Shown here one piece after another: positions 31,149 to 41,515 of a stretch of DNA of 64,000 nucleotides (the stretch's first letter is position 1; each line of letters opens with the position of its first letter). The notes below the pieces were generated by a model. The model searched no databases. It saw only the letters and a list, made by a program, of their open reading frames with translations, and was not told the DNA's origin. Made by a program: the position numbers and the translations under genes. This stretch comes from Flectonema sp. DT1601 (Eukaryota; Euglenozoa; Diplonemea; Diplonemida; Diplonemidae): positions 1,612,001-1,676,000 of the forward strand of contig OZ025784.1 in assembly GCA_964019425.1 (NCBI GenBank). The letters are read 5' to 3'.

Positions 31149-33401
31149 ATGGCGTTGCAGACCCACTGTCGATACACCAACCTCCCTTACCTCACCGAGC
31201 AGCAGGTCCACAGATCTCTGAGTAGTATTTTACAAAGAAATCCTCCGATTGTATACGCTCGTTATGTTGATAAGATGAGTAGTAGGGAAGACCGTCAACG
31301 AAGGGCAATTATTGTGAGTTTTGGTAGGCTGATATTACTGCAGGTGATGTCGTCTGGGGTGAAGATGAAAAGATACATCCCTACCTCAGCAATTAGTAAA
31401 TTAATGTTTTCTCGTACTGTTTATAAAGGAAAGGAAGTTGATCAGGTTTTGATTAAGATTCCTTCTGAGTACGATTTGTTAATAGAATTTTGTGAAGACC
31501 AAAAGAACACACGAAATACCAACAAAGGAAAACCTGCTTTGCAATTCGTTGAATTGATAACAAAAATAAGAATGGCGCAGAATACGGAACCTGCTTGGCT
31601 TGGTTGCGATAAGTTTGAACCGTCAGCTGCTCGTCCTCCTCTCAGATCGTATGCACAACTTCTAAAGAAGGCTGCCAGAGATTACAAATCACCTTCACAA
31701 ACACTTAAAGAACATCAAAAACTACTCGACTCAGGAACTCTTCATACTAAAAAGAGGATTACTGCACTAGGAGACGAGCCCCCATCCGTAGTAAAGCCTC
31801 AGAGACAACCCACAAATCATAATCGACAACAACCAGCTAGTGTGCCTGTCAAAAGGATTCTTCTTCCACAAGAGAAAAGTGATCAAATAAAACAGTGGAG
31901 TAAAGACACAGCTGATAACTCGTACACACTTCCGTTACCCAGCATTACTGAGCCAGTAGATGTTCGAGGTACTGGTAGTGGTAGTGGTGGTGGTGGTAGT
32001 GGTGGTAATAAGAATTTACTGTTAGTTCCTCAGGAGAGTGCTCTCACAGTGGCTAGCTTTTCAAGTGACGGATCGAATGTACACAACAAAACAATACCAG
32101 CGATTGGTACCAACCTGCCTGAGAAGAAGAGTGATATCCCAGTTATAATCCCTGTTGTGATTAACAATCCAGCGACTGTAAGCAAACCAAAACCTCCATC
32201 AGAAGAACCTCCAGTTGTGAACCCAACCACCGACAGCAAACTCAGTAGCGACGTATCTCCCGTTAAGGAAATGGAAAGTAATTCACATCTTAAAGCCGAG
32301 ACCAAATCTACTGAACCGTCAGCTGTAAAACCTCAACTAGCGTCTTTAATACCTGATCAGAAACCACCACCTATTCCTGTGAAGGATGTTCCGAAAAGTA
32401 AAACTTTTCAAACTCATTCAACAACAGCAGCAGACCTTAAAGAAGACAGCTCATCAGAGGCATCAACTATTGAGATAGGAAGTGATTATGGTTTACAGAT
32501 TAATGTTATTAGTAATCAAAAGGAATCTATACCAACACCAGAGAAGAGTAAAAAGAAATCACACAAACAACAACACAGCAGCTCTTCTAGTAGTTCATCA
32601 TCCAACAGAGAGAGTAAAGGAAAGAATACTTCTAAAGAAATCACTGCTATTGAAAAGCCACAACCCACAAAGACTTCTACTAAAGTAGAGGAGAGTGACA
32701 AAGAAGAAACCACTTCTGAGAAACCTAAATTAGTGAGTCAGCCAAATGACACACCCAAAAGCCACAGTAAAGAGAAACAATCTGAACCACACGACGTTAT
32801 AGTTGAAAGGCAGATTGTGGAAGAAGAGGAACCAAAGCAAAAGGTAAAGAAAGAATCAAAGACCAAGAAACCCAAAAACATACCAGATACGATTGGATAT
32901 CATATCGAAGAGAGTTCTTCATCATCGAGTAGCTCTTCTGAGAAAAAGAAAAAGAAAAAGAAGAAAACCAAAAGTAAGGAATATTCTATTAACACCACTC
33001 CCATTGATCCCCGTAGACGTACAGAAGCTTGGTCGAAGACTGTTGAGGTTCCTAAGAGGGAGTGGGGGAGTCCTCCCCGACCAACGTGGTGTCATATTGA
33101 GGCCGTCGGTAAAAAGGGTCAGGTGTTGTATAAGAAGCGACTCATCAAGCTGGATGAAAATAGTCTGCAGTTGTTCTCATCATCAGCAGTGAATGAAGGA
33201 ACACCAACTAATAAGATATTATTGACTGATGTCATTACTGTCACTGATGCCTCCCTTCTGGATAGCGACATGGAGTCTCTACGAATCGCATTCAGTGTTA
33301 AGACGAGAGTAGAGTCGTTTACTTGTATCACTCTGACTACGGGTGATAAAGATGCCTGGGTGTTTTATTTTAATAAACGCTATCCAGAGACCAGAGGATA
33401 A
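31149..33401 (+). CDS. Large PH-like protein with Ser/Lys-rich centre
   Basis: Single exon, 750 aa, not matched to a named family. Residues about 15-150 (ARYVDKMS, RRAIIVSFGRLILLQV, VDQVLIKIPSEYDLLIEF) look like the beta-strands of a PH-like fold. The C-terminus (about 643-745) shows a second such pattern: WCHIEAVGKKGQVLYKKRLI, then ITLTTGDKDAWVFYFNKR, where the Trp in the final helix is typical of PH domains. The centre is low complexity, with Ser runs near 476 and 588 and Lys runs between. The likely role is a lipid- or protein-binding scaffold. Confidence 0.6.
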   Translation: MALQTHCRYTNLPYLTEQQVHRSLSSILQRNPPIVYARYVDKMSSREDRQRRAIIVSFGRLILLQVMSSGVKMKRYIPTSAISKLMFSRTVYKGKEVDQVLIKIPSEYDLLIEFCEDQKNTRNTNKGKPALQFVELITKIRMAQNTEPAWLGCDKFEPSAARPPLRSYAQLLKKAARDYKSPSQTLKEHQKLLDSGTLHTKKRITALGDEPPSVVKPQRQPTNHNRQQPASVPVKRILLPQEKSDQIKQWSKDTADNSYTLPLPSITEPVDVRGTGSGSGGGGSGGNKNLLLVPQESALTVASFSSDGSNVHNKTIPAIGTNLPEKKSDIPVIIPVVINNPATVSKPKPPSEEPPVVNPTTDSKLSSDVSPVKEMESNSHLKAETKSTEPSAVKPQLASLIPDQKPPPIPVKDVPKSKTFQTHSTTAADLKEDSSSEASTIEIGSDYGLQINVISNQKESIPTPEKSKKKSHKQQHSSSSSSSSSNRESKGKNTSKEITAIEKPQPTKTSTKVEESDKEETTSEKPKLVSQPNDTPKSHSKEKQSEPHDVIVERQIVEEEEPKQKVKKESKTKKPKNIPDTIGYHIEESSSSSSSSSEKKKKKKKKTKSKEYSINTTPIDPRRRTEAWSKTVEVPKREWGSPPRPTWCHIEAVGKKGQVLYKKRLIKLDENSLQLFSSSAVNEGTPTNKILLTDVITVTDASLLDSDMESLRIAFSVKTRVESFTCITLTTGDKDAWVFYFNKRYPETRG

Positions 33402-34123
33402 AAGTAATAATATGATAGTTAGATCGTCTCACTCACAAGTATCCGTCAGGTTCATCTACACGTGACAGCCAGTAGTAAACAAATTAAGTAACCTTCTGTC
33501 GCATTATTGAGACTGAAGAATACTTGTTGTTCGCACGCACTCATATCATTTTATTATGTTCTCTGAAATGTGAGGTTTTTCCCCCTCAAGGGTAATCTGA
33601 GATATTTGGAGTTACGTGTTTTCTTACTGAGTTATAAAAGTAATTTGAAATGAGAAATCGTACAAAACCTTACACCTCAACCTCCCAGACTCCCCCCCAC
33701 CTAAACTAAACCTGTATCTGTTTTTTCTAATTCAAATTTGTTTGTATTTCTTTTTCGTTTGTTTGTTTATGTTGTTGCTCTCTCTGAAGCTACTGTAGCT
33801 GACACGGTAAGTGACTTGTTCTGGGTGACTAATACTGAATCAGGGACCCTCCCTGCACTAACACAATAATACTTTTATTGTTTGTCTTTGTGGCAATGCT
33901 CTCTGTTCATAATGTACTTTTGATCTATTTTATTTTTTTCAGTTACTTTCTTTTTTTCCTCCTTTAAAAAAAAAAAAAAAAAAAAAAGAACAGTTGTTAC
34001 ATTTAGAATAGCCTAGGCCAACTTTGCGTGCATGAAAAAATAAACATCATTTGTAAACCGTCTTTTTTGTGTCAATTTTATCTTATCTTTTCTTAAGGTA
34101 AAAAATAAAATAAATAAGATAAA
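33402..34123. other. Intergenic
   Basis: AT-rich, with a poly-A run near 33967-33987. No gene is supported. The nearest AG upstream of the next ATG (TCTTAAG) is a poor acceptor. Confidence 0.5.
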
Positions 34124-34813
34124 ATGCACGACGACCACCAACTTGCTAGAGTAAAAGGCCTTCCATCAGACATGACGGCATCAATGCTGAAACAGTGTCG
34201 ATGGTGTGATGAGAGGGACCTTCACTTATCAGAAGAAGGTTTCGTAAGATGTATGACCTGCATAGCTGTCTGTTCATGCGTAAAGTGTTATGAAGGGGTG
34301 AGAGACAAGTTAGACGAAGCTAGTAAAAAGTTCGAGCAACAAACAGAAGAGAGTCAAAGTCCGACTGAAGAAGACAGCGAATTGTTGAGAGAGGAAAGTG
34401 CGTCGCCTTTAATGTCGCCATCGTCAGTTCTCAAATCGATTAGAAAGAATGAAAATCAAATATTACAATCTACTATACCACAAAAACCAACATCAACATG
34501 GATATATTTAGAATGCCCTCAGAAAGGATGTTCATATAAACGTCGCTTTCTATCTGCTACTGAAGACAAACAGTCGATTCAATTTCGATCTTCATCAAAT
34601 ATAAAACAAGACACACTCGGTTCTGTTATTCTTCTTCGTCATATTATCGATGTTAGTGATTGCGTACCTTCTTCACAACGACTTGCGAAACTTGGTGTTT
34701 GCTTTTCCATTAAAACCATAAATAAACTTTACACAATAATAATACCAACTGGTTACAGTAGTTGGAGAGCTTGGCTCTCCACGAAGATAAACAACAAGTC
34801 TGTCGAGTTATAA
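34124..34813 (+). CDS. Zinc-binding plus PH-like small protein
   Basis: Single exon, 229 aa. Residues 25-54 have a Cys array (CRWC...CMTC...C-x-C-x2-C) suited to binding one or two zinc ions. The middle is acidic and disordered. Residues about 126-225 (TWIYLECPQKGCSYKRRFL, SVILLRHIIDVSDC, TIIIPTGYSSWRAWLST) follow the strand plan and terminal Trp helix of the C-terminal domain in the preceding 750-aa protein. I do not recognise the family. The similar ends suggest the two neighbours share a domain type. Confidence 0.55.
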   Translation: MHDDHQLARVKGLPSDMTASMLKQCRWCDERDLHLSEEGFVRCMTCIAVCSCVKCYEGVRDKLDEASKKFEQQTEESQSPTEEDSELLREESASPLMSPSSVLKSIRKNENQILQSTIPQKPTSTWIYLECPQKGCSYKRRFLSATEDKQSIQFRSSSNIKQDTLGSVILLRHIIDVSDCVPSSQRLAKLGVCFSIKTINKLYTIIIPTGYSSWRAWLSTKINNKSVEL

Positions 34814-35333
34814 CTTACAATTAGATTGTTGAAACTTATTAACTTGTCATCGACCCCGCTGATGACTCACCTGATGGAGGTCGTCTTGTCGTTTGTAACT
34901 CATTTCGTATAAATAAGTAAAAAAAAAAAAAAAAATAAATAAATAAAGTCGTACTTGATGCATAAGTATTGGTATTGACTTCTTCTTATGATTTGTGACT
35001 GCAGGTTCTTTTTGTTTTTGTTTGTTTTTATTTCGATGGGGATAATTCTTCACCATAGGGAAGTTAACTCCGCCACCATCCTTGGAGTGTTTCATTACAC
35101 CCGGCCTTGTGCTAGTGCATTAGAACCATCGAGGACAAATCTCTTTACGGATTCGTCGAAACCATCACAAGTTCTATAGAGAAGCTGCTGCTGACCGAAA
35201 GGTTTGGTGGTGACTGCCTCTATCAGAACTGCGAAATAAAAGAGACAACTAACGTCTTGATGCTTTCAACTGTTTATCGTGTTAGTATTTTAGACAAGTC
35301 GTTTTTTTTATTTTTATTTTTATTTTTTTGGAG

Positions 35334-35410
35334 GAAATCTCCCTAATTCCGCAAAAAAAAAAAAATAGTTTCGAAAATCGGCAAACTCATCCCGAAAATA
35401 TGTAACCAGA
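35334..35410 (+). repeat. Solo copy of the 46.4-kb terminal repeat
   Basis: CCCTAATTCC, then an A run, ATAGTTTCGAAAATCGGCAA, ACTCATC and GTAACCA parallel the left terminal repeat at 46422-46490. It is diverged and stands alone with no partner nearby. Confidence 0.6.
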
Positions 35411-35654
35411 GGCAGAAAAAAAAAAATAAATTCTTATTTTTTTTTTGATATAGTATTGTACTGTAATAATATAGTAAAAAAAGGTTCGTGGGGTGAAAGG
35501 CCTCAGGAAAAGTGATATTTTATTTAGTCTTCGCCTCTCTCTTTTCTTGGACAGCTGAGAGTCAATCCTTCAGCCGAAGCACAATCTCCATAATTGGACC
35601 CTCCACTGATGCGGGTTGAGACCCATTTCTGGAAGGGCAAATATGATGATCGTC

Positions 35655-35770
35655 TTCTCTGAAGAGGACTTGGGGTAAGGGTATGGTCCGAAGGATTTTT
35701 TTTTTTTATAGCCCGAAACCAACTATAATTTGTTTGATGTCCCTACGATTTATTGATTATTTATTCGCAC
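35655..35770 (+). repeat. Dispersed repeat, copy 1
   Basis: CTGAAGAGGAC, a variable stretch, GTCCGAAGGA, a T run, ATAGCCCGAAACCAACTATA, TTTGTTTGATGTCC and CTACGA. The same order recurs near 51583-51710, and its core near 38228-38280. Confidence 0.6.
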
Positions 35771-36105
35771 GTCAATTTTTGAATTTCGACTTTTCTTTTG
35801 TTCTTTTTCCCAGACGAAGATTTTTTTTTTTTTTTTTGTAGTCGTTTTTTTTTTTTGTGGCGGTTTTGTCTTGAAGCCTTAGTAGGGGATTTCTTTTTAT
35901 CCTTTACTAAGATGATTTTACTGTGTTCTTTTTGTTAATTATTTTCTTCACTTATTCGATCCTAACTCGATGAAAAATATTGTGTTCGAGACCCGCAAGT
36001 CCATCAGACTCTAATTTATTATAGTTATATCAAAATAACAGTTTCACAATATGTGAGTCAGGAAAGGTTTTGGAAAAAAAAAAAAATAAAAAATAAAAAT
36101 AAGGA

Positions 36106-36948
36106 ATGCCAGAGATGGATAAAGAAGTCCAACGAATACTCTCCGGGAGTAGTAATTGTTTTGAAATACTTCGGATTCCTGTCGAGCCTTCTGTAAAGTC
36201 TTCAGCAGTCAGACAATCATACAAATCTGTTTCATTATTAGTACATCCTGATAAGTATGTTTGTTATGTATTGTAATATTAGTCTCACTCGGAAGACTGC
36301 CTTATTATTAATGCACAAAACAGAAACAAAGACCCACGTTCAAAAGAAGCTTTCCAAGCAGTCCAAGCAGCGAAGGAACTTCTTCTTGACGATGAGGAAT
36401 GTAAGAAACACTTTGACAGTGTAAAGAAGACGGCAGCCAAGGAAACCGCAAGACAGAATCATCGAAACTGGATGCAGGAAGCTTTCAATAAAGATGCAGA
36501 GAAGTATTATCGAGAAAAGGAACAAAAGAGGAAAGCGAAGAAAGAGGCCGACCGATTAGCTCAAAAGAGACAATGGAGTGAAATAAACAGATTGAGAGAC
36601 GAGGAAGAAGCGAGACACGCACGAATGAAACTCGCAGCGGATAAGCGACAAAAGTCATTTCTCGATCCTTTACAAAAAACAACACCAACACCAACTCCAA
36701 CAGAAGCACCAATAAGCACCTACTCATTAAATAATAAAATTTCTGAATTATCTCGTCAGGTTCAAGGTGCTGAAAACAGCAGCAGTGACGACAGCAGCAC
36801 TCACAACAAAAAGAGGAAGAAGAAGAAGAAAGACAAGAAGGAGAAAAAGGAAAAGAAGAGCAACAAAAAGGACAAACTACAAGCACTTCGAATGGAGAGA
36901 TACCTTCGAGAAGCGAGGGAGAGCATTAGAGAGAAACGGATTACGTGA
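36106..36948 (+). CDS. J-domain (DnaJ) protein, DNAJC8-like
   Basis: Exons 36106..36254 and 36324..36948 join in phase 2 (donor GTATGT, acceptor CAG) into 257 aa. The junction rebuilds the diagnostic HPDKN loop of a J domain (residues about 15-75: NCFEILRIPVEPS, VRQSYKSVSLLVHPDK, then KEAFQAVQAAKELL). The rest is a long charged helix (KDAEKYYREKEQKRKAKKEA) and a Lys-rich tail after a Thr/Pro patch. Small J-proteins with charged helical tails of this type (DNAJC8/Spf31) associate with the spliceosome; an HSP70 partner is expected. AG 36060-36061 leaves a 44-nt leader. Confidence 0.75.
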
Positions 36949-37174
36949 CACCTCAATCAACAATTGGAGTCAACGGTAGCGACAGTTGATATGCGCTCAG
37001 AGCCATTACCCGCAAGATCGCGGTGTCGATTATATTTATGTTACCTCTCATGGCTCAAAGTGTTGACGTATTTAACTTTTAACAGATTATCACAAAAGGA
37101 ATGAATTACCCAACAGAGATGAATATTATTAATTATTTTATTTATCAAAACTCTAACAGGACTGATACCATACG

Positions 37175-37723
37175 ATGCCTCCTAAGAAAGAAGAACCAAC
37201 AGCAGTAGATCCACTTGTTGACTCAAATAATGAACAAGCTGAGGAAAAACGCGCAGAGCTATTAAGAGCGATGGTTGCAAAGGTCGAAGAAGTTCAGTTT
37301 GGTGAAGCGAGTGCCAGGAGACTCGTGCAAGAGATGGAGGCAGTGGGTTGGAGATTTATTTCAAGTGACTCCACCAACCATGAGAAACCTGAACAGTCAG
37401 GTAGTAAGTACCGAGTTCACGTTAAACTGTTAAGTAGAAATAGAGCTTACAAAACAACTCTTTATACTTTATTATGTTCTCCAAGTGATGATGATGTGGA
37501 TTCTTTGAAAGCACAGATTGCTTCTTATAATTATTCAACACCTCATCCACCAGTTGAGAATCAAGTTCTATCGTATCTTGATAAACCTTTACAAACAGGA
37601 ACAGTAGAAGTTAATGAAATACCTCCAGAGGCAACACTTCACTTGACTATTGTTGGAACTCCGCCGAGTAGCTTTCCAGTTCCTCCAATCAGATTTCGTG
37701 ATTTCTGCTCTGCTGAAGCGTGA
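37175..37723 (+). CDS. 182-aa protein of unknown function
   Basis: Single exon with a start supported by AG 37158-37159 (15-nt leader) and the MPPKKEE opening. Residues 20-70 are helical and charged. The centre (KYRVHVKLLSRNRAYKTTLY) and end (EATLHLTIVGTPPSSFPVPP) look like beta-strands. No motif or family is recognised. Real coding is suggested by length, composition and position between same-strand genes. Confidence 0.6.
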   Translation: MPPKKEEPTAVDPLVDSNNEQAEEKRAELLRAMVAKVEEVQFGEASARRLVQEMEAVGWRFISSDSTNHEKPEQSGSKYRVHVKLLSRNRAYKTTLYTLLCSPSDDDVDSLKAQIASYNYSTPHPPVENQVLSYLDKPLQTGTVEVNEIPPEATLHLTIVGTPPSSFPVPPIRFRDFCSAEA

Positions 37724-38227
37724 GACCATTTTTCTTTGTTCTGAAGAGTTTTTGTATTGCAATCATCTTCTTCTACTTCTTCACTTGTTGGTAGTCAAGT
37801 AGTACTTTGTTTATATCAGAGGAGCCGTATTAGTTCTTCTGCTTCTGTTCTCATGACCTTCAGCACGATTTGACTATCGAGGCTTTCAACTTTAGTAAAA
37901 AAAAAAAAAAAAAATTATAAATTCACGTGCGGAACATGTAATTTCCGCGAAAGGCTAATGGCAGAAAGTGCTTTTGGCAGAACACCTTGCAGAAGATGAG
38001 GGAAGGCTTTTTGTTTTTATTTTCTTTTGATACATTGCACCCTTCTGGGTGTGAGTGCCTTTTGCTCGTCCTGTACAAATACCTTCCAACTGTATTCCAA
38101 TTCTAAGGTCTTGTTACTGTTTCTTTTTGTACAGGTTTATTATTACTACCCCTCTACACGAAATTATGCACTTGTGGAGGTTACTCATAAGCTTAGAGAA
38201 AGGCAAACTCGATGAGAGCAACGTCTC

Positions 38228-38280
38228 CGAAGAAATCTTTTTTTAATTTTAGCCCAAACCCCAACCATTATTTGTTAATT
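38228..38280 (+). repeat. Dispersed repeat, copy 2 (core)
   Basis: CTCCGAAGAAATC, a T run, TTTTAGCCCAAACCCCAACC and ATTATTTGTTAAT match the core of the copies at 35655-35770 and 51583-51710. Confidence 0.5.
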
Positions 38281-38333
38281 AACTTGATAACTATTAATAC
38301 TAACTTAAAAACTTGTTTAATTTCACTCTCCTC

Positions 38334-38335
38334 AG
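38334..38335 (+). promoter_or_regulatory. Probable trans-splice acceptor of the RRM gene
   Basis: TACTAAC at 38298-38304 lies about 30 nt before the AG of TTTCACTCTCCTCAG, and the ATG follows after only 7 nt. Branch motif, pyrimidine tract and AG are all in place although no coding exon lies upstream. Confidence 0.55.
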
Positions 38336-38342
38336 CAGCACG

Positions 38343-39167
38343 ATGGATGACATATTCGCTGCTTTCAAGAAGAAGCGTAAGGAAGGGGTAGGTGCAGGCA
38401 AGGCACCAAAGAAGAAGCAAGAACCTGAGAAAGAAACAGTTAAGGAACCTGTTGAAGTGAAAGACACGTTTTTCGACCTCAGAGGAGAGGAAAAAGAAAC
38501 TGAAATCACAAAACTGTTGGAAGCAGAAGACTTAAAACCGAAGAGATTCGTTGCAATTGGAAACCTTCAGCCGGCAGTTGGAGAAATTTATGGAGAAGTG
38601 TTTCGTAAGAAACTTGAGGGATTAAAAATTAAAAACATGGAAGCAGATTGGGTCTCTCACGTGTTTCGAATTAACTTCGCAACTCCACATGATGCGATAG
38701 CAGCAACGAGTATGCTCGACCGACAGAAAGTCTTCTCAACTAAAATTAGAGCTGGTCTCACAGCTACTCGAGATGGTGAAATCCTAATTCGTAACCTTCT
38801 CGGTCATGTTACTGAAGAGGTCATCACTCAATTCGTTTCTAGTTTTGGAACAGTACTCTCAACTAAAGTGTTATCACATCACGTAGTCTACAAGAAAGCT
38901 TATGTAACCTTCTCAGACTCTTCTCATGCTCTGAAGTGTTGTCAGAAACTTCACGGAGCTAGAAATACATTTCAGGATCTTCCCATCTTCGTCTCCATGA
39001 CATCGAACAATGACAACCCAAGACAGAAACCTATTAAAGAAAAACGTAAAAAGTCTGAAAAGAGTACCGAAGGACGCAAAGAACCCAAACCTGAACCGAG
39101 TGAGGAGGATGAAAACGAAGAGAAGGAGGAGGCCTATGTATATGATCACGCGATGGAGATGATGTGA
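38343..39167 (+). CDS. Two-RRM RNA-binding protein
   Basis: Single exon, 274 aa. After a basic start (MDDIFAAFKKKRKEG), residues about 61-138 form a first RRM-like fold (RFVAIGNLQ as RNP2, HVFRINFATPHDAIAA as RNP1 region). Residues about 140-215 form a second (EILIRNLLG as RNP2, KKAYVTFSDSSHALKCC as RNP1, with alanine and tyrosine where aromatic RNA-stacking residues usually sit). The tail is Lys-rich and then acidic. A role in RNA binding is well supported; its target is unknown. Confidence 0.75.
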   Translation: MDDIFAAFKKKRKEGVGAGKAPKKKQEPEKETVKEPVEVKDTFFDLRGEEKETEITKLLEAEDLKPKRFVAIGNLQPAVGEIYGEVFRKKLEGLKIKNMEADWVSHVFRINFATPHDAIAATSMLDRQKVFSTKIRAGLTATRDGEILIRNLLGHVTEEVITQFVSSFGTVLSTKVLSHHVVYKKAYVTFSDSSHALKCCQKLHGARNTFQDLPIFVSMTSNNDNPRQKPIKEKRKKSEKSTEGRKEPKPEPSEEDENEEKEEAYVYDHAMEMM

Positions 39168-39400
39168 TTGTTAAATAACAGTTTCAGATCACGACACTTT
39201 CTTTATTATAAAGCTCTCTACTTGTGTAAGGGTTGCGAATAACACAAACTCATTTACGATACCAACCCAAAGTCATGCTGTGATGTTTCTTATCAGGTCG
39301 ACTACCTCTGACAGTTGTTGAGGTAGCCATAGTTTTATTATTCCTCTCAATTCTAGTAATACTTTACCTGTTGCATCCCCACAGCTATTTACACAAACAA

Positions 39401-39694
39401 ATGGGAGCAACTGAGGAATCGAACTGGGTGTTTAAACCAAAAAAAGTTCCGACAGACGTCACGGGATTTGACAGTATGTTTGAATTATTATTTAAACTAA
39501 TTGAATGTAATAAAATACTTTTAAAAAAAACAGAGAAGGCAGTGTCTGCTATAAATAATAATTTCTCTGAATTACGTGATGGGATAAGGTCATTACAAAA
39601 GTCAATAAATTCTCATTCGGGAGGGACAGCTTCAGCTCCTGTTCCGCCTGTTGCGCCAGCTCACATCTATTCACTACACTTGTCGCATCATTAA
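39401..39694 (+). CDS. Small coiled-coil protein
   Basis: 97 aa from the ATG at 39401, which follows the acceptor AG 39383-39384 (TTGCATCCCCACAG) by 16 nt. An upstream in-frame ATG lies before that AG and is not chosen. Residues 30-72 (FELLFKLIECNKILLKK, then FSELRDGIRSLQKSIN) form one amphipathic helix with heptad spacing. The end is Pro/His-rich. Size and single coiled coil recall small assembly subunits such as those of BLOC-1 or prefoldin-like complexes, but no family is recognised. Confidence 0.5.
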   Translation: MGATEESNWVFKPKKVPTDVTGFDSMFELLFKLIECNKILLKKTEKAVSAINNNFSELRDGIRSLQKSINSHSGGTASAPVPPVAPAHIYSLHLSHH

Positions 39695-39832
39695 AAGTTC
39701 GTTAGAATTGTTTTGTGAGTTTTTTTTGTGTCTAAAACTGTATTCTATTTCTACCAACAGGAGGGGGTCAGGGGCGAAAAGGAACAGGTGAGAGGTAATA
39801 GTTTCATCTAATTACCCTGTTCTTATATTTAT

Positions 39833-41515
39833 ATGACGATAACTGATACTCGTTTAGGGAATGGAGTGTTGAGTGGTAATGGTTATTTATTCGCAACGGG
39901 ACTACTGAGTGAACCGGAACCATCTAAGCCGGTTGTATCAGAATTGAGAAGTAAAAGTGAAGTACTTGAGGATAGGAAGAAGAGCGCGTCGTTGAAATTC
40001 CCAACCTTCTCGAAACCTTCGAGTGGTGGGAAGAGTGAGAATTGTGGAGCAGTTCGTTCAGGGAAGGGTCGATCAAAGAAGATGATCGTAACTTCAGTAA
40101 AAAGGACTTCTTCACATCCAGATACTGTAAAGTCACAACCTTCATTTAGAAGGAAAACAGGGAGTCCTGGAGCTGGAGTCGAACCCAAAGAACATCCGAA
40201 TAGTCATACCTATAAACCTCCAGAAGAACCTTGTGATAGTAATCACAGCAACTCTAGCACCTTTCAACGTCTCCACAACGAACACTTCGAACGACTGAGT
40301 AGACAAGAAGACAGATATCAAGAAATTGTAATGAAGAGAATGGGTGAGGAAGAAGATGTTCTCAAGGAATGTACATTCGCTCCCAACGCGTCTCGTCGTA
40401 CTTCTCAACAATCAGTTCTGACAGGTAATAAAACGTGGGAACGACTCTACAGCACGGAAACGATGTCTACAAAACACTTCCACAAATCAAAAGAAGAACC
40501 TCTTCCTGGTCCAGGAAGCTACGGCGATATGGTTGACGTAACTTCTGGTGGTGTTCCAATACCCAGTCTTAATCAGGCTCGTACTTCAGAACGCAGTTCA
40601 CAAGCTAGCAGCTCTCATTCAGTAAACGGGAAAGTGTGCGCATCTCATGGAAGTACACCATCCTCAGTAACTAGTAATGAAGGAAGAGAGAGGAGGAGTA
40701 TTGGTCACAGGGGTTACCAGAACACGTGGAGTAAGCTTGCTTCTGGAATTCCTACCGGAAAGGCTGCAGAAAAGCCGCCGATGAATCACGACACCTCAAG
40801 ACTAGCTTCAATGGGTTCCAGTTGTTTGCGATCTCCAAGAAAGAGAGGAGTGTCACCGAGAGCTACAAAGCCACGGCTGTCACCGAGATCACAAAGTGTA
40901 CCAACACCTGTTGCAGCTGAAGGTCCAGTCAGATCATCTCGAGGGGTGTACGCTGATGTTATCGTTTCTTCTCCTTCTCCTGTTCTGCCTCAACAGAAAG
41001 TTTCTAAACCGCGAGTAACGATTGATAGTTCTTCACCACTTGTTCATTGTACCTCAAGTAGATCATGGGATAAAGAATCAGGTGTTGGTTCACTTTCTGT
41101 TAGCTCTCACGCTGATTCTGGATCTGAATTCAGAGTTGACAACTCCCCTGCTGCTGGAAAATGTATTGACTGCGGACAAGCAATTCCTTCAGAACTTCCG
41201 TACTGTCCAGCAACTGGTAATAAACATAATGGTAGTGATACTCGTATTGTTAGATTAGAAGCTCCTGAGGCTGAGTTAGCAAACAAATTTGCACTTCGGA
41301 AAGGATCAGTAGCATCAGCTTCTCAATCATGTGATGATACAGACTTACCAACAGCTATTGATAGAGGTTCTGTACCAGATACTGATGATGCTTCAACTGT
41401 TCGTTTATCTTATAGTTTAGCAATCAGATCTGTGAAGAATTCTGGTATTGGGAAGTCAACGAGGGAACTCCTTCGAACTATTCACATACCCGACGATGAA
41501 CTTTCACTTGCTTGA
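39833..41515 (+). CDS. 560-aa Ser-rich, probably cytoskeletal protein
   Basis: Single exon. Mostly disordered and Ser/Pro/Arg-rich. Three segments stand out: a charged helix ending LKECTFAPNASRR (about residue 175-190), a CTFxP motif common in protist axonemal and basal-body proteins; PLPGPGSYGD (about 224-233), like the PGPGxY signature of STPG/SHIPPO microtubule proteins; and a Cys motif CIDCGQ...YCPATG (about 443-460), perhaps a small zinc site. I infer a flagellar or microtubule role. The closest good acceptor (CTACCAACAG, AG 39759-39760) leaves a 72-nt leader. Confidence 0.55.
   Translation: MTITDTRLGNGVLSGNGYLFATGLLSEPEPSKPVVSELRSKSEVLEDRKKSASLKFPTFSKPSSGGKSENCGAVRSGKGRSKKMIVTSVKRTSSHPDTVKSQPSFRRKTGSPGAGVEPKEHPNSHTYKPPEEPCDSNHSNSSTFQRLHNEHFERLSRQEDRYQEIVMKRMGEEEDVLKECTFAPNASRRTSQQSVLTGNKTWERLYSTETMSTKHFHKSKEEPLPGPGSYGDMVDVTSGGVPIPSLNQARTSERSSQASSSHSVNGKVCASHGSTPSSVTSNEGRERRSIGHRGYQNTWSKLASGIPTGKAAEKPPMNHDTSRLASMGSSCLRSPRKRGVSPRATKPRLSPRSQSVPTPVAAEGPVRSSRGVYADVIVSSPSPVLPQQKVSKPRVTIDSSSPLVHCTSSRSWDKESGVGSLSVSSHADSGSEFRVDNSPAAGKCIDCGQAIPSELPYCPATGNKHNGSDTRIVRLEAPEAELANKFALRKGSVASASQSCDDTDLPTAIDRGSVPDTDDASTVRLSYSLAIRSVKNSGIGKSTRELLRTIHIPDDELSLA

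Larger units (their letters stand above)
34814..36105. other. Intergenic with two dispersed repeats
   Basis: Contains A/T runs, a relative of the 46.4-kb terminal repeat (35334-35410) and one copy of a dispersed CCGAAG/ATAGCCCGAAACC element (35655-35770). No gene is supported. Confidence 0.5.
37724..38342. other. Intergenic with a short dispersed-repeat core
   Basis: Contains a poly-A run near 37896-37913, the core of a dispersed repeat (38228-38280), then TACTAAC (38298-38304) and a CTCTCCTCAG acceptor for the RRM gene. No gene is supported. Confidence 0.5.

Noticed and set aside
39371-39400. Upstream in-frame ATG for the 97-aa protein
   Set aside because: It precedes the pyrimidine-rich acceptor at 39383-39384 and would be removed by splicing.
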